The position numbers were made by a program, and so were the translations under genes. Positions 47,663-55,207 of a stretch of DNA of 64,000 nucleotides are shown in pieces. The stretch is from positions 1 through 64,000 of the forward strand of contig JAUHWG010000020.1 in the NCBI GenBank assembly GCA_030424595.1, written 5' to 3'. The notes under the pieces are model-generated. The model worked only from the letters and a program-made list of their open reading frames with translations, did no database searches and was not told the DNA's origin. The first letter of the stretch is position 1, and every line of letters starts with the position of its first letter. This stretch comes from Polyangia bacterium (GTDB taxonomy: Bacteria; Myxococcota_A; Polyangia; Nannocystales; Nannocystaceae).

Positions 47663-48721
47663 CTACGAGGCGTCGCCGTAGGAGCGACCGATGACCGCGG
47701 CGAGGTCGAGCAGACGTCCAGCGTAGCCCCACTCGTTGTCGTACCAGCCGACGATCTTGATGAGCGGGCCCATGCCGATGCAGGCGCCGACGTCGACGAT
47801 CGAGGAGTGGCTGTCGCCGAGGATGTCGGAGGAGACGAGCGCGTCGTCGCGGACGTCGAGCACGCCGCGCAGGGCGTCGCCCTTGGCCGCCTCGCGGAGG
47901 GTGTCGAGCACCCGGTCGAGCGACGGGGAGCCCTCGAGCAACATCGTGATGTCGAAGAGCGAGCCGTTCGGGACCGGGACCCGGACCGCCGTGCCGTCGA
48001 TCTTGCCGGCGAGGCTCGGGATCACGAGGGAGACCGCCTTGGCCGCGCCCGTCGAGGTGGGGACGAGGTTGACCGCCGCCGCCCGACCGCGCCGGCGATC
48101 CTTCGGGCTCAGGATGTCGACCAGGCCCTGACCGTGGGTGTAGGCGTGGGTCGTGCCGACGATGCCCCAGCGGAAGCCGAAGGCCCGATCGAGCACCGAG
48201 AGGACCGGCGAGATCGCGTTGGTCGTGCAGCTCGCGTTGGAGATCAGGCGCTCCTTGGCGGGATCGAGCGAGTCGTCGTTGACGCCGACGACGACGGTCT
48301 TGTCGACGCCCTTGCCGGGCGCGCCGAGGACGACGTGCTTCGGGCCCTTCGGGTCAGCGCGGTGCAGCGCCATCGTCTCGGCGGTGGTGAAGCGACCGGT
48401 GCACTCGAGGACGATGTCGACGCCCTGCTCGGCCCAGGGGATCTTCGCGGGGTCGCGCTCCGCGGTCACCTTGACCGAGAAGTCGCCGGCGCGGATCGTG
48501 TCGCCGTCGGCGGTCGCGTCGACGCGGTTGCAGCGGTGCACCGAGTCGTGGCTGATGAGGTACGCGAGGTCGCCCGCGTCGGCGAGGTCGTTCGCGGCGA
48601 CGATCTCGATGTCGGGCCCCTGGCGGACCGCTCCGCCGGGGTTTTGCCGACGCCCGACGGCGTGTCGAAGAGCGAGGCGACCGATACGACCGAGACCATT
48701 GATACCGATGCGGAGAGCCAT
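47663..48721 (-). CDS. gap: Glyceraldehyde-3-phosphate dehydrogenase
   Basis: Glycolytic/gluconeogenic enzyme converting glyceraldehyde 3-phosphate to 1,3-bisphosphoglycerate. From ATG at 48721 (MALRIGINGLGRIGRLALRH) the Rossmann fold starts at once; the longer frame has no merit. The catalytic loop ISNASCTTNAISPVL gives Cys165. GVVG-type and GTAVRVPVPNGS sulfate/phosphate-binding and VGWYDNEWGYAGRL NAD-binding end are intact. Length 352 aa exceeds the usual 330-335 mostly because of an insertion at residues ~24-36 (RQNPGGAVRQGP), before the first NAD-contact Asp. The preferred cofactor is NAD (Asn-Asp, AANDLAD). The gene is monocistronic here. Confidence 0.95.
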   Translation of the reverse strand: MALRIGINGLGRIGRLALRHAVGRRQNPGGAVRQGPDIEIVAANDLADAGDLAYLISHDSVHRCNRVDATADGDTIRAGDFSVKVTAERDPAKIPWAEQGVDIVLECTGRFTTAETMALHRADPKGPKHVVLGAPGKGVDKTVVVGVNDDSLDPAKERLISNASCTTNAISPVLSVLDRAFGFRWGIVGTTHAYTHGQGLVDILSPKDRRRGRAAAVNLVPTSTGAAKAVSLVIPSLAGKIDGTAVRVPVPNGSLFDITMLLEGSPSLDRVLDTLREAAKGDALRGVLDVRDDALVSSDILGDSHSSIVDVGACIGMGPLIKIVGWYDNEWGYAGRLLDLAAVIGRSYGDAS

Positions 48722-49033
48722 GTGGCTCGGGACACTAAAGGACCTAGAGTCCGGCGGCAAGCGGACTTGATCCTGTGCCTCGGGTCACTCCGCAGCGGAG
48801 GCGCTCGGGGACCCGCGGCGGGCGTCCGCGGTGCCCTCGCGCTGCGATCCTAGGTCCTTCGAGCGCACGCGAAGCTCGGCGTGCGCTGGCCGCAACGAGG
48901 GTTTCGTGAGGGCCGAGGGGATCTCCGGGCGCTGAAGAGCGCGCGGCTCGGACCGCCGAGCCCATCGCTCCCAGCGAGTTTTGCGTGAGGCTGCGCATGC
49001 GTCGTCGGCCGTCGACTGCTAGGGTCGCTAGCG
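48722..49033. other. Divergent spacer between gap and a lipoprotein gene
   Basis: Contains a 10-bp inverted pair about 100 bases apart: AAGGACCTAG near 48738 and CTAGGTCCTT near 48849. Each carries CTAG, again reminiscent of element termini, but no known repeat family member fills the space. Confidence 0.4.
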
Positions 49034-50671
49034 ATGCTCCGGAACAGCCTCCTCGCCATCGCCGTCGCCGTCGCCGTCGCCCCGGCGTGCAAGCCCCGCG
49101 TCGGCGCCACGGATGACGGCACGACCTCTGCGATCGCGACCGCCCCCGACCAGGCCCCGATCACCCTGCCGAAGCCCTACGCCCTCGAGGAGGCGCCGGC
49201 GATCGCCGCCTACGTCGGCGACCCCGGGGCTGCGCTCGAGGTCGCGAGGGCGACCCTCCCCGGAGTCCCGCCCCAGATCAACGTCGTCGCCCTCGTCCTC
49301 GCGACCAAGGCCCCCGCCGATCTCGCCGAGTCGATGGCCCCGCTCGTCGACGATCGCCGCCCCTGGGTCGGCGCCCGGGTCGCTGGCGATGACATCCTCC
49401 ACCTGCCGCTGCGGGAGGCGGAGATCGACGCCGCGAAGCGGCTCCTCGACGCCTATCCGGCCGCAGGGGAGTTCGGCGCGGTCAGCCTCCCCGCCGCGGG
49501 GATCGACATGGGTCAGCTCGCCAACGCTGCGATCGATCCCGACGCCGACCCCGACGCCGCGCCCGACCCAGACGCGGCGAGCGGCGCCCCGCCCCAGCTC
49601 GCCTGGATCGACCAGGAGACCGCGTCGCTGACGATCGCCGCCACCCCGGAGGGGCTGGTCACCGGCCGCGAGATGGTCAAGGCCTACGCGGAGCAGCCGA
49701 TCTGGATGACCGTCGACGCGTCGATGATCCGTCCCCTCGTGGAGGCCTTCCCCTACGACCGGATCTCCGCCGTGGGCCCGGGCCTGGACGACCTCACGGT
49801 GACCATCGACGCGGACCCGGAGCGCGGCCTCCCGGCCTCCCCAGAGCTCGCCCCGGGCGCGCTGACCAACCTCCACAGCGGACCCGCCCTGGCCCTCGCC
49901 GCGTCGACCCGCTGGGCCAAGCACAAGCCCGAGGTGAGCAGCATCATCCGCCAGATAAACAAGCAGGTCGACGGGGCCGGCTTCGCCGCGAAGATGATGC
50001 TGGAGCCCCTCGCCCAGCAGGCGATCGCGGTCCTCCGGACCTGGAACGGCCGGGTCTTCGCCGGGCTCGGCCCGAGCCATCACCTCGCGATCGGCCTCGG
50101 CGCGGATGATCCTCGCAAGGCCGGCGCGACCCTCAACCGCTTCCTCAAGTCCGCGATCGACAACCTCGAGCTCGCGCGGATGTTCGTCTCGGATGTGCCG
50201 AAGATCAGCCTCCGCCGCCACTCCAAGGACCCCGAGATCCAGGTCCTCACCCTCAAGGGGATCAAGAAGTCCGCGCCCGCGGCGATGGCCCCCCTCTTCG
50301 ACGAGCGCGGCACCCTGTCGATCGCCTACTCCTACTCGGTCAAGAGCGGCTCCGTCTTCGCGATGATCGGGCCTGAGCCGGAGACGGCGGTGGCGGTGTG
50401 GGCCGAGGCGATCGAGAACGCCCCGCCGGCGAGCGAGGCCGAGGGCGATCTGATCGCCGCGACCGTCGCCCTCAGCCCGGCTCAGCTCCAGGAGCTGCTG
50501 CAGAGCGCCAACCCCAGCGACGCCAACTCGATCATCGCCGCCGGCATCGATCTCGAAGCCGGGCGCGCGCCGACGCAGCTCGTCATCCGCCAAGAGCCCT
50601 CACGCTACGTGATCACCAGCCAAGGACCCAAGGCCGCCAAGCCGGTCCGTCAGGGCCGCCAGGGCGGCTGA
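49034..50671 (+). CDS. Large lipoprotein of unknown function
   Basis: A 545-aa exported protein. MLRNSLLAIAVAVAVAPAC is a signal peptide with lipobox Cys19. After a short linker it has long alternating strands and helices (AYVGDPGAALEVARATLPGVPPQINVVAL, RPWVGARVAGDDILHLPL, TVDASMIRPLVEAFPYDRI, SGPALALAASTRWAKHKPEVSSIIRQINKQ, LGPSHHLAIGLGADDPRKAG, TLKGIKKSAPAAMAPLFDERG). No known domain is recognised. The overall style resembles DUF3352-like cell-envelope proteins, stated only as an analogy. It is the only gene on this transcript. Confidence 0.75.
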   Translation: MLRNSLLAIAVAVAVAPACKPRVGATDDGTTSAIATAPDQAPITLPKPYALEEAPAIAAYVGDPGAALEVARATLPGVPPQINVVALVLATKAPADLAESMAPLVDDRRPWVGARVAGDDILHLPLREAEIDAAKRLLDAYPAAGEFGAVSLPAAGIDMGQLANAAIDPDADPDAAPDPDAASGAPPQLAWIDQETASLTIAATPEGLVTGREMVKAYAEQPIWMTVDASMIRPLVEAFPYDRISAVGPGLDDLTVTIDADPERGLPASPELAPGALTNLHSGPALALAASTRWAKHKPEVSSIIRQINKQVDGAGFAAKMMLEPLAQQAIAVLRTWNGRVFAGLGPSHHLAIGLGADDPRKAGATLNRFLKSAIDNLELARMFVSDVPKISLRRHSKDPEIQVLTLKGIKKSAPAAMAPLFDERGTLSIAYSYSVKSGSVFAMIGPEPETAVAVWAEAIENAPPASEAEGDLIAATVALSPAQLQELLQSANPSDANSIIAAGIDLEAGRAPTQLVIRQEPSRYVITSQGPKAAKPVRQGRQGG

Positions 50672-50700
50672 GGACCGAGCGGCGCCGAGCGACCTCCCGG

Positions 50701-50780
50701 CGCATCGGCGCATCGGCGCATCGGCGCATCGGCGCATCGGCGCATCGGCGCATCGGCGCATCGGCGCATCGGCGCATCGG
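50701..50780. repeat. 8-bp tandem array (10 perfect copies)
   Basis: Ten uninterrupted identical copies of CGCATCGG starting 30 bases after the stop codon of the lipoprotein gene. Perfect identity across 80 bases suggests recent or ongoing expansion. Confidence 0.95.
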
Positions 50781-50796
50781 CGCCGAGCTCGAGAGC

Positions 50797-50880
50797 GACG
50801 TCGTTTGCCCGACGTCGTTTGCCCGACGTCCTTTGACCGACGTCGTTTGACCGACGTCCTTCGACCTACGCCCTTCGACC
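50797..50880. repeat. 14-bp tandem array (6 diverging copies)
   Basis: Six units beginning GACGTCGTTTGCCC and drifting along the array to TACGCCCTTCGACC. The left-to-right decay suggests the array is older or grew from the left. It is adjacent to the 8-bp array, and together they fill most of the 340-bp spacer before the serpin stop. Confidence 0.9.
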
Positions 50881-51011
50881 TACGTGCCTGAGCGACCTCC
50901 CCGAACGACGTCTTGGAGGCGGGGTCCGCCGAACCACGAAGCCGTCTACGGCCGAGGTCGAGGCCAGCCCGCGATCGTCCGGGCGGACCTGGAAGCTCGG
51001 CTCAGCCCGCC

Positions 51012-52334
51012 TCAGCTCGGCTTGATCAGACGACCGACGAAGAGCACGGCCTCGCTCTCGCGGTCACGGATCGCGAAGAGAAAGGGCCTGTCGGCGAGGA
51101 ACTGCTTCGGACGTCCGACTGCTGCCGAGCGGGTCATGACGACAGCGGTCGCCGCCGCCGCCTCGGTCCCCTCCTCGTTGACCTCGACCACCGCCTGGTG
51201 GATGACCTCAGAGATCTGAAGACCGCCGCCGCTGCTCATCCCGGAGAAGTCCGCCGCGCCGAAGGCCTTGACGATCCCGAGCTGCTTGAGGGTCTCGCTG
51301 AGGGCGAGCGTGCTCTCGGCCTTGAAGCGCGGGAACATGACCTCGATCTCCGTCGAGCTGGCCTTCGCGAGCCAGGGCTCCAGCCCCTCGGCGGCCATCT
51401 TCGCCTCGACCGCGGCGAGCCCGTCGACCTCCCGCGGGAGGACGACGACCATGCTCAGGCGCTCGCCCTCGTAGGGCATCTCCAGGACCTGGGCGTCGGT
51501 CCCCTCGCCGTAGAGGAACTTGCCCTTCTGGAACATCATCGGCGCCTTGACCACGCCGTCGGGGCTCCGGAAGTCGCGCTCCTTGGTGTTGGCGGGGTCA
51601 AACTGCCGGAGCCAGCGCCCCTTGAAATAGATCGCGTTGGTGAGCACGAGGACGGTGCTGCTGTCGAGAGCGCCCTTGCTCAGGAGCTCCGGGATCATCC
51701 CCGCTGTCTTCTCGCCGACCCATGCGTTGATCCGCTGCCTCGCCCCCTCGGCGTCGCCGGCGAAGTCGAGCGCCTCCAGGGCCGCGCCGTAGTACGAGCG
51801 GGTCAGCTGGAGATACTCCGGGAGGAAGGGCTCGCCGCTGCGTCCCCAGAGGCGGTTGGCGATCGCCAGCTCCTGCCCCTCGCCGGCCGCGGCGCCCAAG
51901 GACTCCTGCAGCGCGGCCATCGCCCCATGAACCTCCTCGGCCGAGCCCTCGAGCTTGAGCACCCTCGCCATCTCCTCGGCGGTCTCCCCCTCGGCGCCGC
52001 CGTAGGTCATGGCCAGGGCGATCCGCACGCTCAGCGGCGACATGAAGAGGTTGCCCGGCTCGCCGGCGGACGCGGCGTAGAGGGCGTCTCCGAAGCGATT
52101 GCCAGCCTTCGCCGTTGTCTTCGCCGCCGCCCGATCACTGTCTTGGATCACGTAGTCGCTCGCCTCGACCTCCGCCGGCGTCGCGCTCCCCCCGACCGGG
52201 CTCGTCGGGCCCTCGACCGCCGGAGTCCCGCTCGGCGGCCCCTCCGTCCCTGCGCCGGGCTGACAGCCGGCGACCAGCGGCAACGCGAGCGCGAGGCAGG
52301 AGGAGCGGAGGCGTGAGCTCTTAGGTCTGGCCAT
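51012..52334 (-). CDS. Serpin (serine protease inhibitor), lipoprotein
   Basis: A 440-aa secreted suicide inhibitor of serine or cysteine proteases. The start MARPKSSRLRSSCLALALPLVAGC has a lipobox. The serpin fold starts at FGDALYAASAGEPGNLFMSPLSVRIALAMTYGGAEGET. Later come NAIYFKGRWLRQFDPANTKERDF, EVMFPRF and the reactive-centre hinge VVEVNEEGTEAAAATAVVMTRS, where the small-residue stretch is the signature of inhibitory serpins. The scissile bond is probably around VVMTRS. The end FLADRPFLFAIRDRESEAVLFVGRLIKPS matches the family. Envelope anchoring suggests protection against external or self proteases, consistent with predatory lifestyle (inference). Confidence 0.93.
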   Translation of the reverse strand: MARPKSSRLRSSCLALALPLVAGCQPGAGTEGPPSGTPAVEGPTSPVGGSATPAEVEASDYVIQDSDRAAAKTTAKAGNRFGDALYAASAGEPGNLFMSPLSVRIALAMTYGGAEGETAEEMARVLKLEGSAEEVHGAMAALQESLGAAAGEGQELAIANRLWGRSGEPFLPEYLQLTRSYYGAALEALDFAGDAEGARQRINAWVGEKTAGMIPELLSKGALDSSTVLVLTNAIYFKGRWLRQFDPANTKERDFRSPDGVVKAPMMFQKGKFLYGEGTDAQVLEMPYEGERLSMVVVLPREVDGLAAVEAKMAAEGLEPWLAKASSTEIEVMFPRFKAESTLALSETLKQLGIVKAFGAADFSGMSSGGGLQISEVIHQAVVEVNEEGTEAAAATAVVMTRSAAVGRPKQFLADRPFLFAIRDRESEAVLFVGRLIKPS

Positions 52335-52481
52335 GGCTGAGCCTACCAGGCTTGGCCGACGCCGGCATGACGCAGAGCATCGACGACCCAGTCGAGCTCG
52401 CGTCAGCCCGACGAGATCCGGGCGGCGGAGCGCGAGCATCCGAGGGCAGGTCGCCCGCGCGGAGATGCGCGCAGCTCCCGC

Positions 52482-52724
52482 TCACTCGGCCACGTCGGGC
52501 CCGTAGAAGAAGACCTGCTCTAGGGGTCGCCCAAAGACCGCGGCGATCCGGAAGGCCAGCTCCAGCGAAGGGGAGTAGCGCGCCTTCTCGACAGCGACGA
52601 CGGTCTGCCGGCTGACACCGATCCGATCCGCGAGCTCCTGCTGGGTCATCTCCCCCGCGGCGAAGCGCAGCGCGCGGATGATGTTGCGGATCTGGGTCTT
52701 CTCGACCTTCTTCGCCTTCGCCAT
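52482..52724 (-). CDS. XRE-family transcriptional regulator
   Basis: An 80-aa single-domain DNA-binding protein starting MAKAKKVEKTQIRNIIRALR. The helix-turn-helix is QQELADRIGVSRQTVVAVEKARYSPSLEL split across helices 2-4, followed by AFRIAAVFGRPLEQVFF. This layout is the small YozG/Cro-like group that often pairs with a small membrane protein gene, as here (5 bases after the membrane gene stop). It probably represses its own operon through the palindrome at 53233-53277. Start is well supported by position and domain onset. Confidence 0.85.
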   Translation of the reverse strand: MAKAKKVEKTQIRNIIRALRFAAGEMTQQELADRIGVSRQTVVAVEKARYSPSLELAFRIAAVFGRPLEQVFFYGPDVAE

Positions 52725-52728
52725 GGTC

Positions 52729-53217
52729 CTACGCCCGGCGGTGGTCATGAGCCAGCGTGAGCATCCGAACAATGTCGGAGAGGACCAGGCTGAAGAGGAG
52801 CCCATGACCGATGAGGAGCGGCTCTAGGAGGGGGCTCGGCGAGGGTCCTGCGGCCGATAGGACGATCTGCTGGGCGATGCTCGCGAAGATCACGACGACG
52901 ACGAGGATCGTCAGGAGCGGCCAGGAGTAGCGGGTGCTCCCGCGGATGATGGCGACGACCCGCTCGTCGTCAGGCTCCTCGGCGCAGGTCAAGGCGATCA
53001 CGATCGCCGCGCCGATCGTCACGAAGAGCTGAAGGGCGATCGCGACGGCGAAGAACAAGGCCGTCCGCACCGCATCCGTCGGCGCTTCGACGATCAGGAG
53101 GAGGAGCGCCGAGTAGATGAGTGCGGTCGAGGTGAGGGTCACCAGGTTCATGCGCTCACGGAACACCGCCCCCGTCCCGCTCTCGTTCACCCCCCGCTCG
53201 CGCCACATTTTCAGCAT
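52729..53217 (-). CDS. Four-helix membrane protein paired with the XRE regulator
   Basis: About 162 aa with four predicted transmembrane helices: LVTLTSTALIYSALLLLIV, LFFAVAIALQLFVTIGAAIV, WPLLTILVVVVIFASIAQQI and LLIGHGLLFSLVLSDIVRML. The basic/hydrophilic N-terminus (MLKMWRERGVN) starts at 53217 or at the ATG at 53208, which has a better spaced GAAGAAG ribosome-binding site. Its family is unknown; small proteins of this layout are often adjacent to XRE regulators and may sense a membrane or redox condition. It is the first gene of the operon with the regulator. Confidence 0.75.
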   Translation of the reverse strand: MLKMWRERGVNESGTGAVFRERMNLVTLTSTALIYSALLLLIVEAPTDAVRTALFFAVAIALQLFVTIGAAIVIALTCAEEPDDERVVAIIRGSTRYSWPLLTILVVVVIFASIAQQIVLSAAGPSPSPLLEPLLIGHGLLFSLVLSDIVRMLTLAHDHRRA

Positions 53218-53232
53218 CTTCTTCACGGATCT

Positions 53233-53277
53233 CAATGTAAAGAGAACACGACTTGATGTCAAAGATTCTTTACATTG
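53233..53277. promoter_or_regulatory. Palindromic operator between XRE/membrane operon and thioredoxin-like gene
   Basis: A perfect 11-bp inverted repeat (CAATGTAAAGA at 53233-53243, complement at 53267-53277) encloses a second, 18-bp near-palindrome TGTCAAAGATTCTTTACA at 53257-53274. TGTAAAG...CTTTACA is the common half-site of small XRE regulators of this group. The A+T-rich stretch stands out from the surrounding DNA. It overlaps the start region of the thioredoxin-like gene. Confidence 0.7.
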
Positions 53278-53672
53278 TCATTCTTGCTCGAACGGGCGTC
53301 TTCGCCAGCTTCGGCTATATCCACCGCATCTGCTCCCTACTCCTCGAGCCCGTCGACGATCACGACGTCTTCCAGCGCCTCGCCACCGCAGGTGACGCGC
53401 TCCTCGTAATCACGAGCCCCTTCTGCGGCGCCTGCAGGGCGATGGTGCGGGCGCTCGAGCGCCTGCCCCCCGGGACCGTCGACCGAGCCTTCATCGCCGA
53501 CGCCGGCGACAGCTCCGGGCTCGTCGCCGACCTCGAGGTCTTTCACCTGCCAGCGCTCTTCCTCTTCCGCGACGGCGACTTTCACCGGCCGATCGAGGTC
53601 CCGCCGCAGGTCTCCGCCCTGGTCCAAGCGCTCGCCGAAGCCCGCGCCTCGCCCCCCGCCCCGGCGCCCTAG
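53256..53672 (+). CDS. Thioredoxin-like protein with CGAC active site
   Basis: A 138-aa thioredoxin-fold protein. The N-terminal MSKILYIVILARTGVFASF is weakly hydrophobic and may be a signal anchor. The active site ITSPFCGACRAMVRALERLP has a CxxC of sequence CGAC, followed by VFHLPALFLFRDGDF with the cis-Pro. It resembles redox proteins rather than structural relatives. The ATG lies within the operator, so the XRE regulator could control both this gene and its own operon. It ends at a TAG adjoining the large inverted-repeat element (CCCTAG then CCCTGAAATAAG). Confidence 0.75.
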   Translation: MSKILYIVILARTGVFASFGYIHRICSLLLEPVDDHDVFQRLATAGDALLVITSPFCGACRAMVRALERLPPGTVDRAFIADAGDSSGLVADLEVFHLPALFLFRDGDFHRPIEVPPQVSALVQALAEARASPPAPAP

Positions 53673-53674
53673 CC

Positions 53675-54951
53675 CTGAAATAAGCGCTGCTGTGAGGCGT
53701 CCTAGACAACCCGCGTAGAACCGTCGGTGACACGGGGTTTGCGCTTCGCGCTGTATCCGTGTGGGTGAGCGCTCACCTCGTGCTTGGCGAGGGGCGGAGC
53801 TTGGGGGCTGTAGGCGGGCGGGCGAGGGGCGACGAGGCGGGTCCCTCGCGGACGCGGGTCCTCCCATGCCACGTGCTCGCCACGGGATAGGCTGGTCTGC
53901 TTGAAGAGACAGGGTACGCGTGTCTCCGCGCGAGGCACGGGTCCTCCCGCTGCGTCCCACCCATCGCCCCTCGCTCGCCCGAGCGAGTCGTCCTGGGCTC
54001 CGCTACCGGGTGCGTAGAGGACTCGCGAGTGCAGACCTTCTCTCGACACATGCTCGTCGAGTCTCTCGCGCACCTGATGAGCGACAACGTGCATCGCCGG
54101 TCGAGCTTCGGTCCGTGCCGAAGTCCGAGCCATCGAGAGCCTCCGAAACGCCTGTGAGAACACCGAGCATGAAGCTGCCGCCGAGGAAGAGGTTGTAGAC
54201 GTGGCTCAGGACATGCGTCGCTTCGTCGTAGCCGCGCTTGTTCTCGAAGACCTTCGCGCGGCCGTTGATCGAGCGCCGGAGCTTGAGGCGAGCGATCGAT
54301 CGAGCCGCGAGCGTGAGCCCAGCGAAGGGAGTCACAGGAGCCGGGTCGACGACCAACTCTACCGCCGGAGGCTCGAAGCTCTTGCACTTCGGTCGAGCGC
54401 TTGCCTGTGGGCTCCGTTCTCGCCGAGGGGCGGCCTTGAGATGACTCGCGCGAGTTGTCCCGCTCGGTGTTCTCACTGGGGCCTCGGAGACTCGCGCTCG
54501 CTTGGACTTCGACACGGACCGAAGTTCGGCCGACGATGCGCGTTGTTTCTCATCATCGTCGAGAGTCTCGACGAGCACGTACCGAGCGAAGACATACGGG
54601 AGCAAGCGATCCACGTACTCGCAAGCGGAGCGCCGACAGACTCGCTCGGGCGAGCGAGGGGCGACGGGTGGGACGCAGCGGGAGGAGCCGTGCCTCGCGC
54701 GGAGACACGCGTACCTGTATCTTCAAGCACCTCAGCCTCACCCGTGGCGAGCACGTGGCATGGGAGGACCCGCGTCCGCGAGGGACCCGCCTCGTCGCCC
54801 CTCGCCCGCCCGCCTTCAGCCTCCGAGCTCCGCCCGCCGTCAAGCAGGAGGTGAGCGCTCACCCGCGCAGATACGGTCGAAGCGCGAAATCCGTGTCATC
54901 AGGGGTTCTACGCGGGCTTGTGAGGGCACCTCACGCCAGCGCTTATTTCAG
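53675..54951. mobile_element. 1.28-kb long-inverted-repeat element with transposase remnant
   Basis: The element is bounded by a perfect 15-bp inverted repeat CTGAAATAAGCGCTG (53675-53689 and 54937-54951). Left arm 53675-54169 (~495 bp) and right arm 54461-54951 (~491 bp) are imperfect inverted copies; within them 53812-53886 and 54742-54816 are a perfect 75-bp match. The ~291-bp centre carries a transposase fragment. CCCTAG lies just outside both ends (53668-53673 and 54952-54957), a possible target-site trace, though two bases intervene on the left. ORFs inside the arms match each other in shifted frames and look noncoding. It is probably a defunct transposon or foldback/MITE-like derivative. 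Its strand content can form a ~490-bp hairpin. Confidence 0.8.
54174..54404 (-). pseudogene. Transposase N-terminal remnant (IS1380/DDE-like)
   Basis: Seventy-seven codons on the minus strand contain KCKSFEPPAVELVVDPAPVTPFAGL followed by an Arg-rich helix and NKRGYDEATHVLSHVYNLFLGG. This order (Phe/Pro-Val-Glu, TPFAGL, RGYDE..HVLSH.YNL.LGG) is what I remember of the N-terminal part of IS1380-type DDE transposases. The continuation is lost: the coding similarity stops at GGSFML, precisely where the left arm of the inverted repeat begins. Catalytic residues are absent, so it is inactive. The surrounding frame extends beyond it only as arm sequence. Confidence 0.55.
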
Positions 54952-55207
54952 CCCTAGGAGGCCGGTGTGAAGGTCCCGCCTCGACTCCCAAGCCCGCTGG
55001 CAAGCCCGCGGGGCCGCGGGGCGCCCTCCTCCTGACTCATGCCTGCTGAGCTCAGCGCGCTCGCGACACCGTCCTCCGTCGACCGCTCCTCCATCGACCG
55101 GTCGATGGCGATCCGCCCCCCAGCCGCAGCGATCGCCACGGCGCACAAAAAAGGGGCGGGGCGACACCTCGGCGCCGCCCCGCCCCTCGCCCGTCGCCGA
55201 TCCGCGC
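54952..55207. other. Spacer right of the inverted-repeat element
   Basis: Contains CCGCCTCGACTCCCAAGCCC, a run of Gly/Cys-free GC DNA and the terminator at 55147-55186. No gene is supported here. Confidence 0.4.
55147..55186 (-). terminator. Rho-independent terminator of the EF-hand-like lipoprotein gene
   Basis: Read on the minus strand: 11-bp perfect stem GGGGCGGGGCG / CGCCCCGCCCC (55153-55163 with 55176-55186), 12-base loop, then six Ts (complement of 55147-55152). It lies 22 bases beyond the stop codon of the gene at 55208. Confidence 0.9.

Noticed and set aside
48738..48858. Ten-bp inverted pair near gap as a repeat B copy
   Set aside because: Only the CTAG-containing ends match; no B-like interior or terminal GGCAAAAG motif.
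53702..54970. Several ORFs within the arms of the large inverted repeat
   Set aside because: They are arm sequence read in both directions in shifting frames, low-complexity and without family; not annotated as genes.
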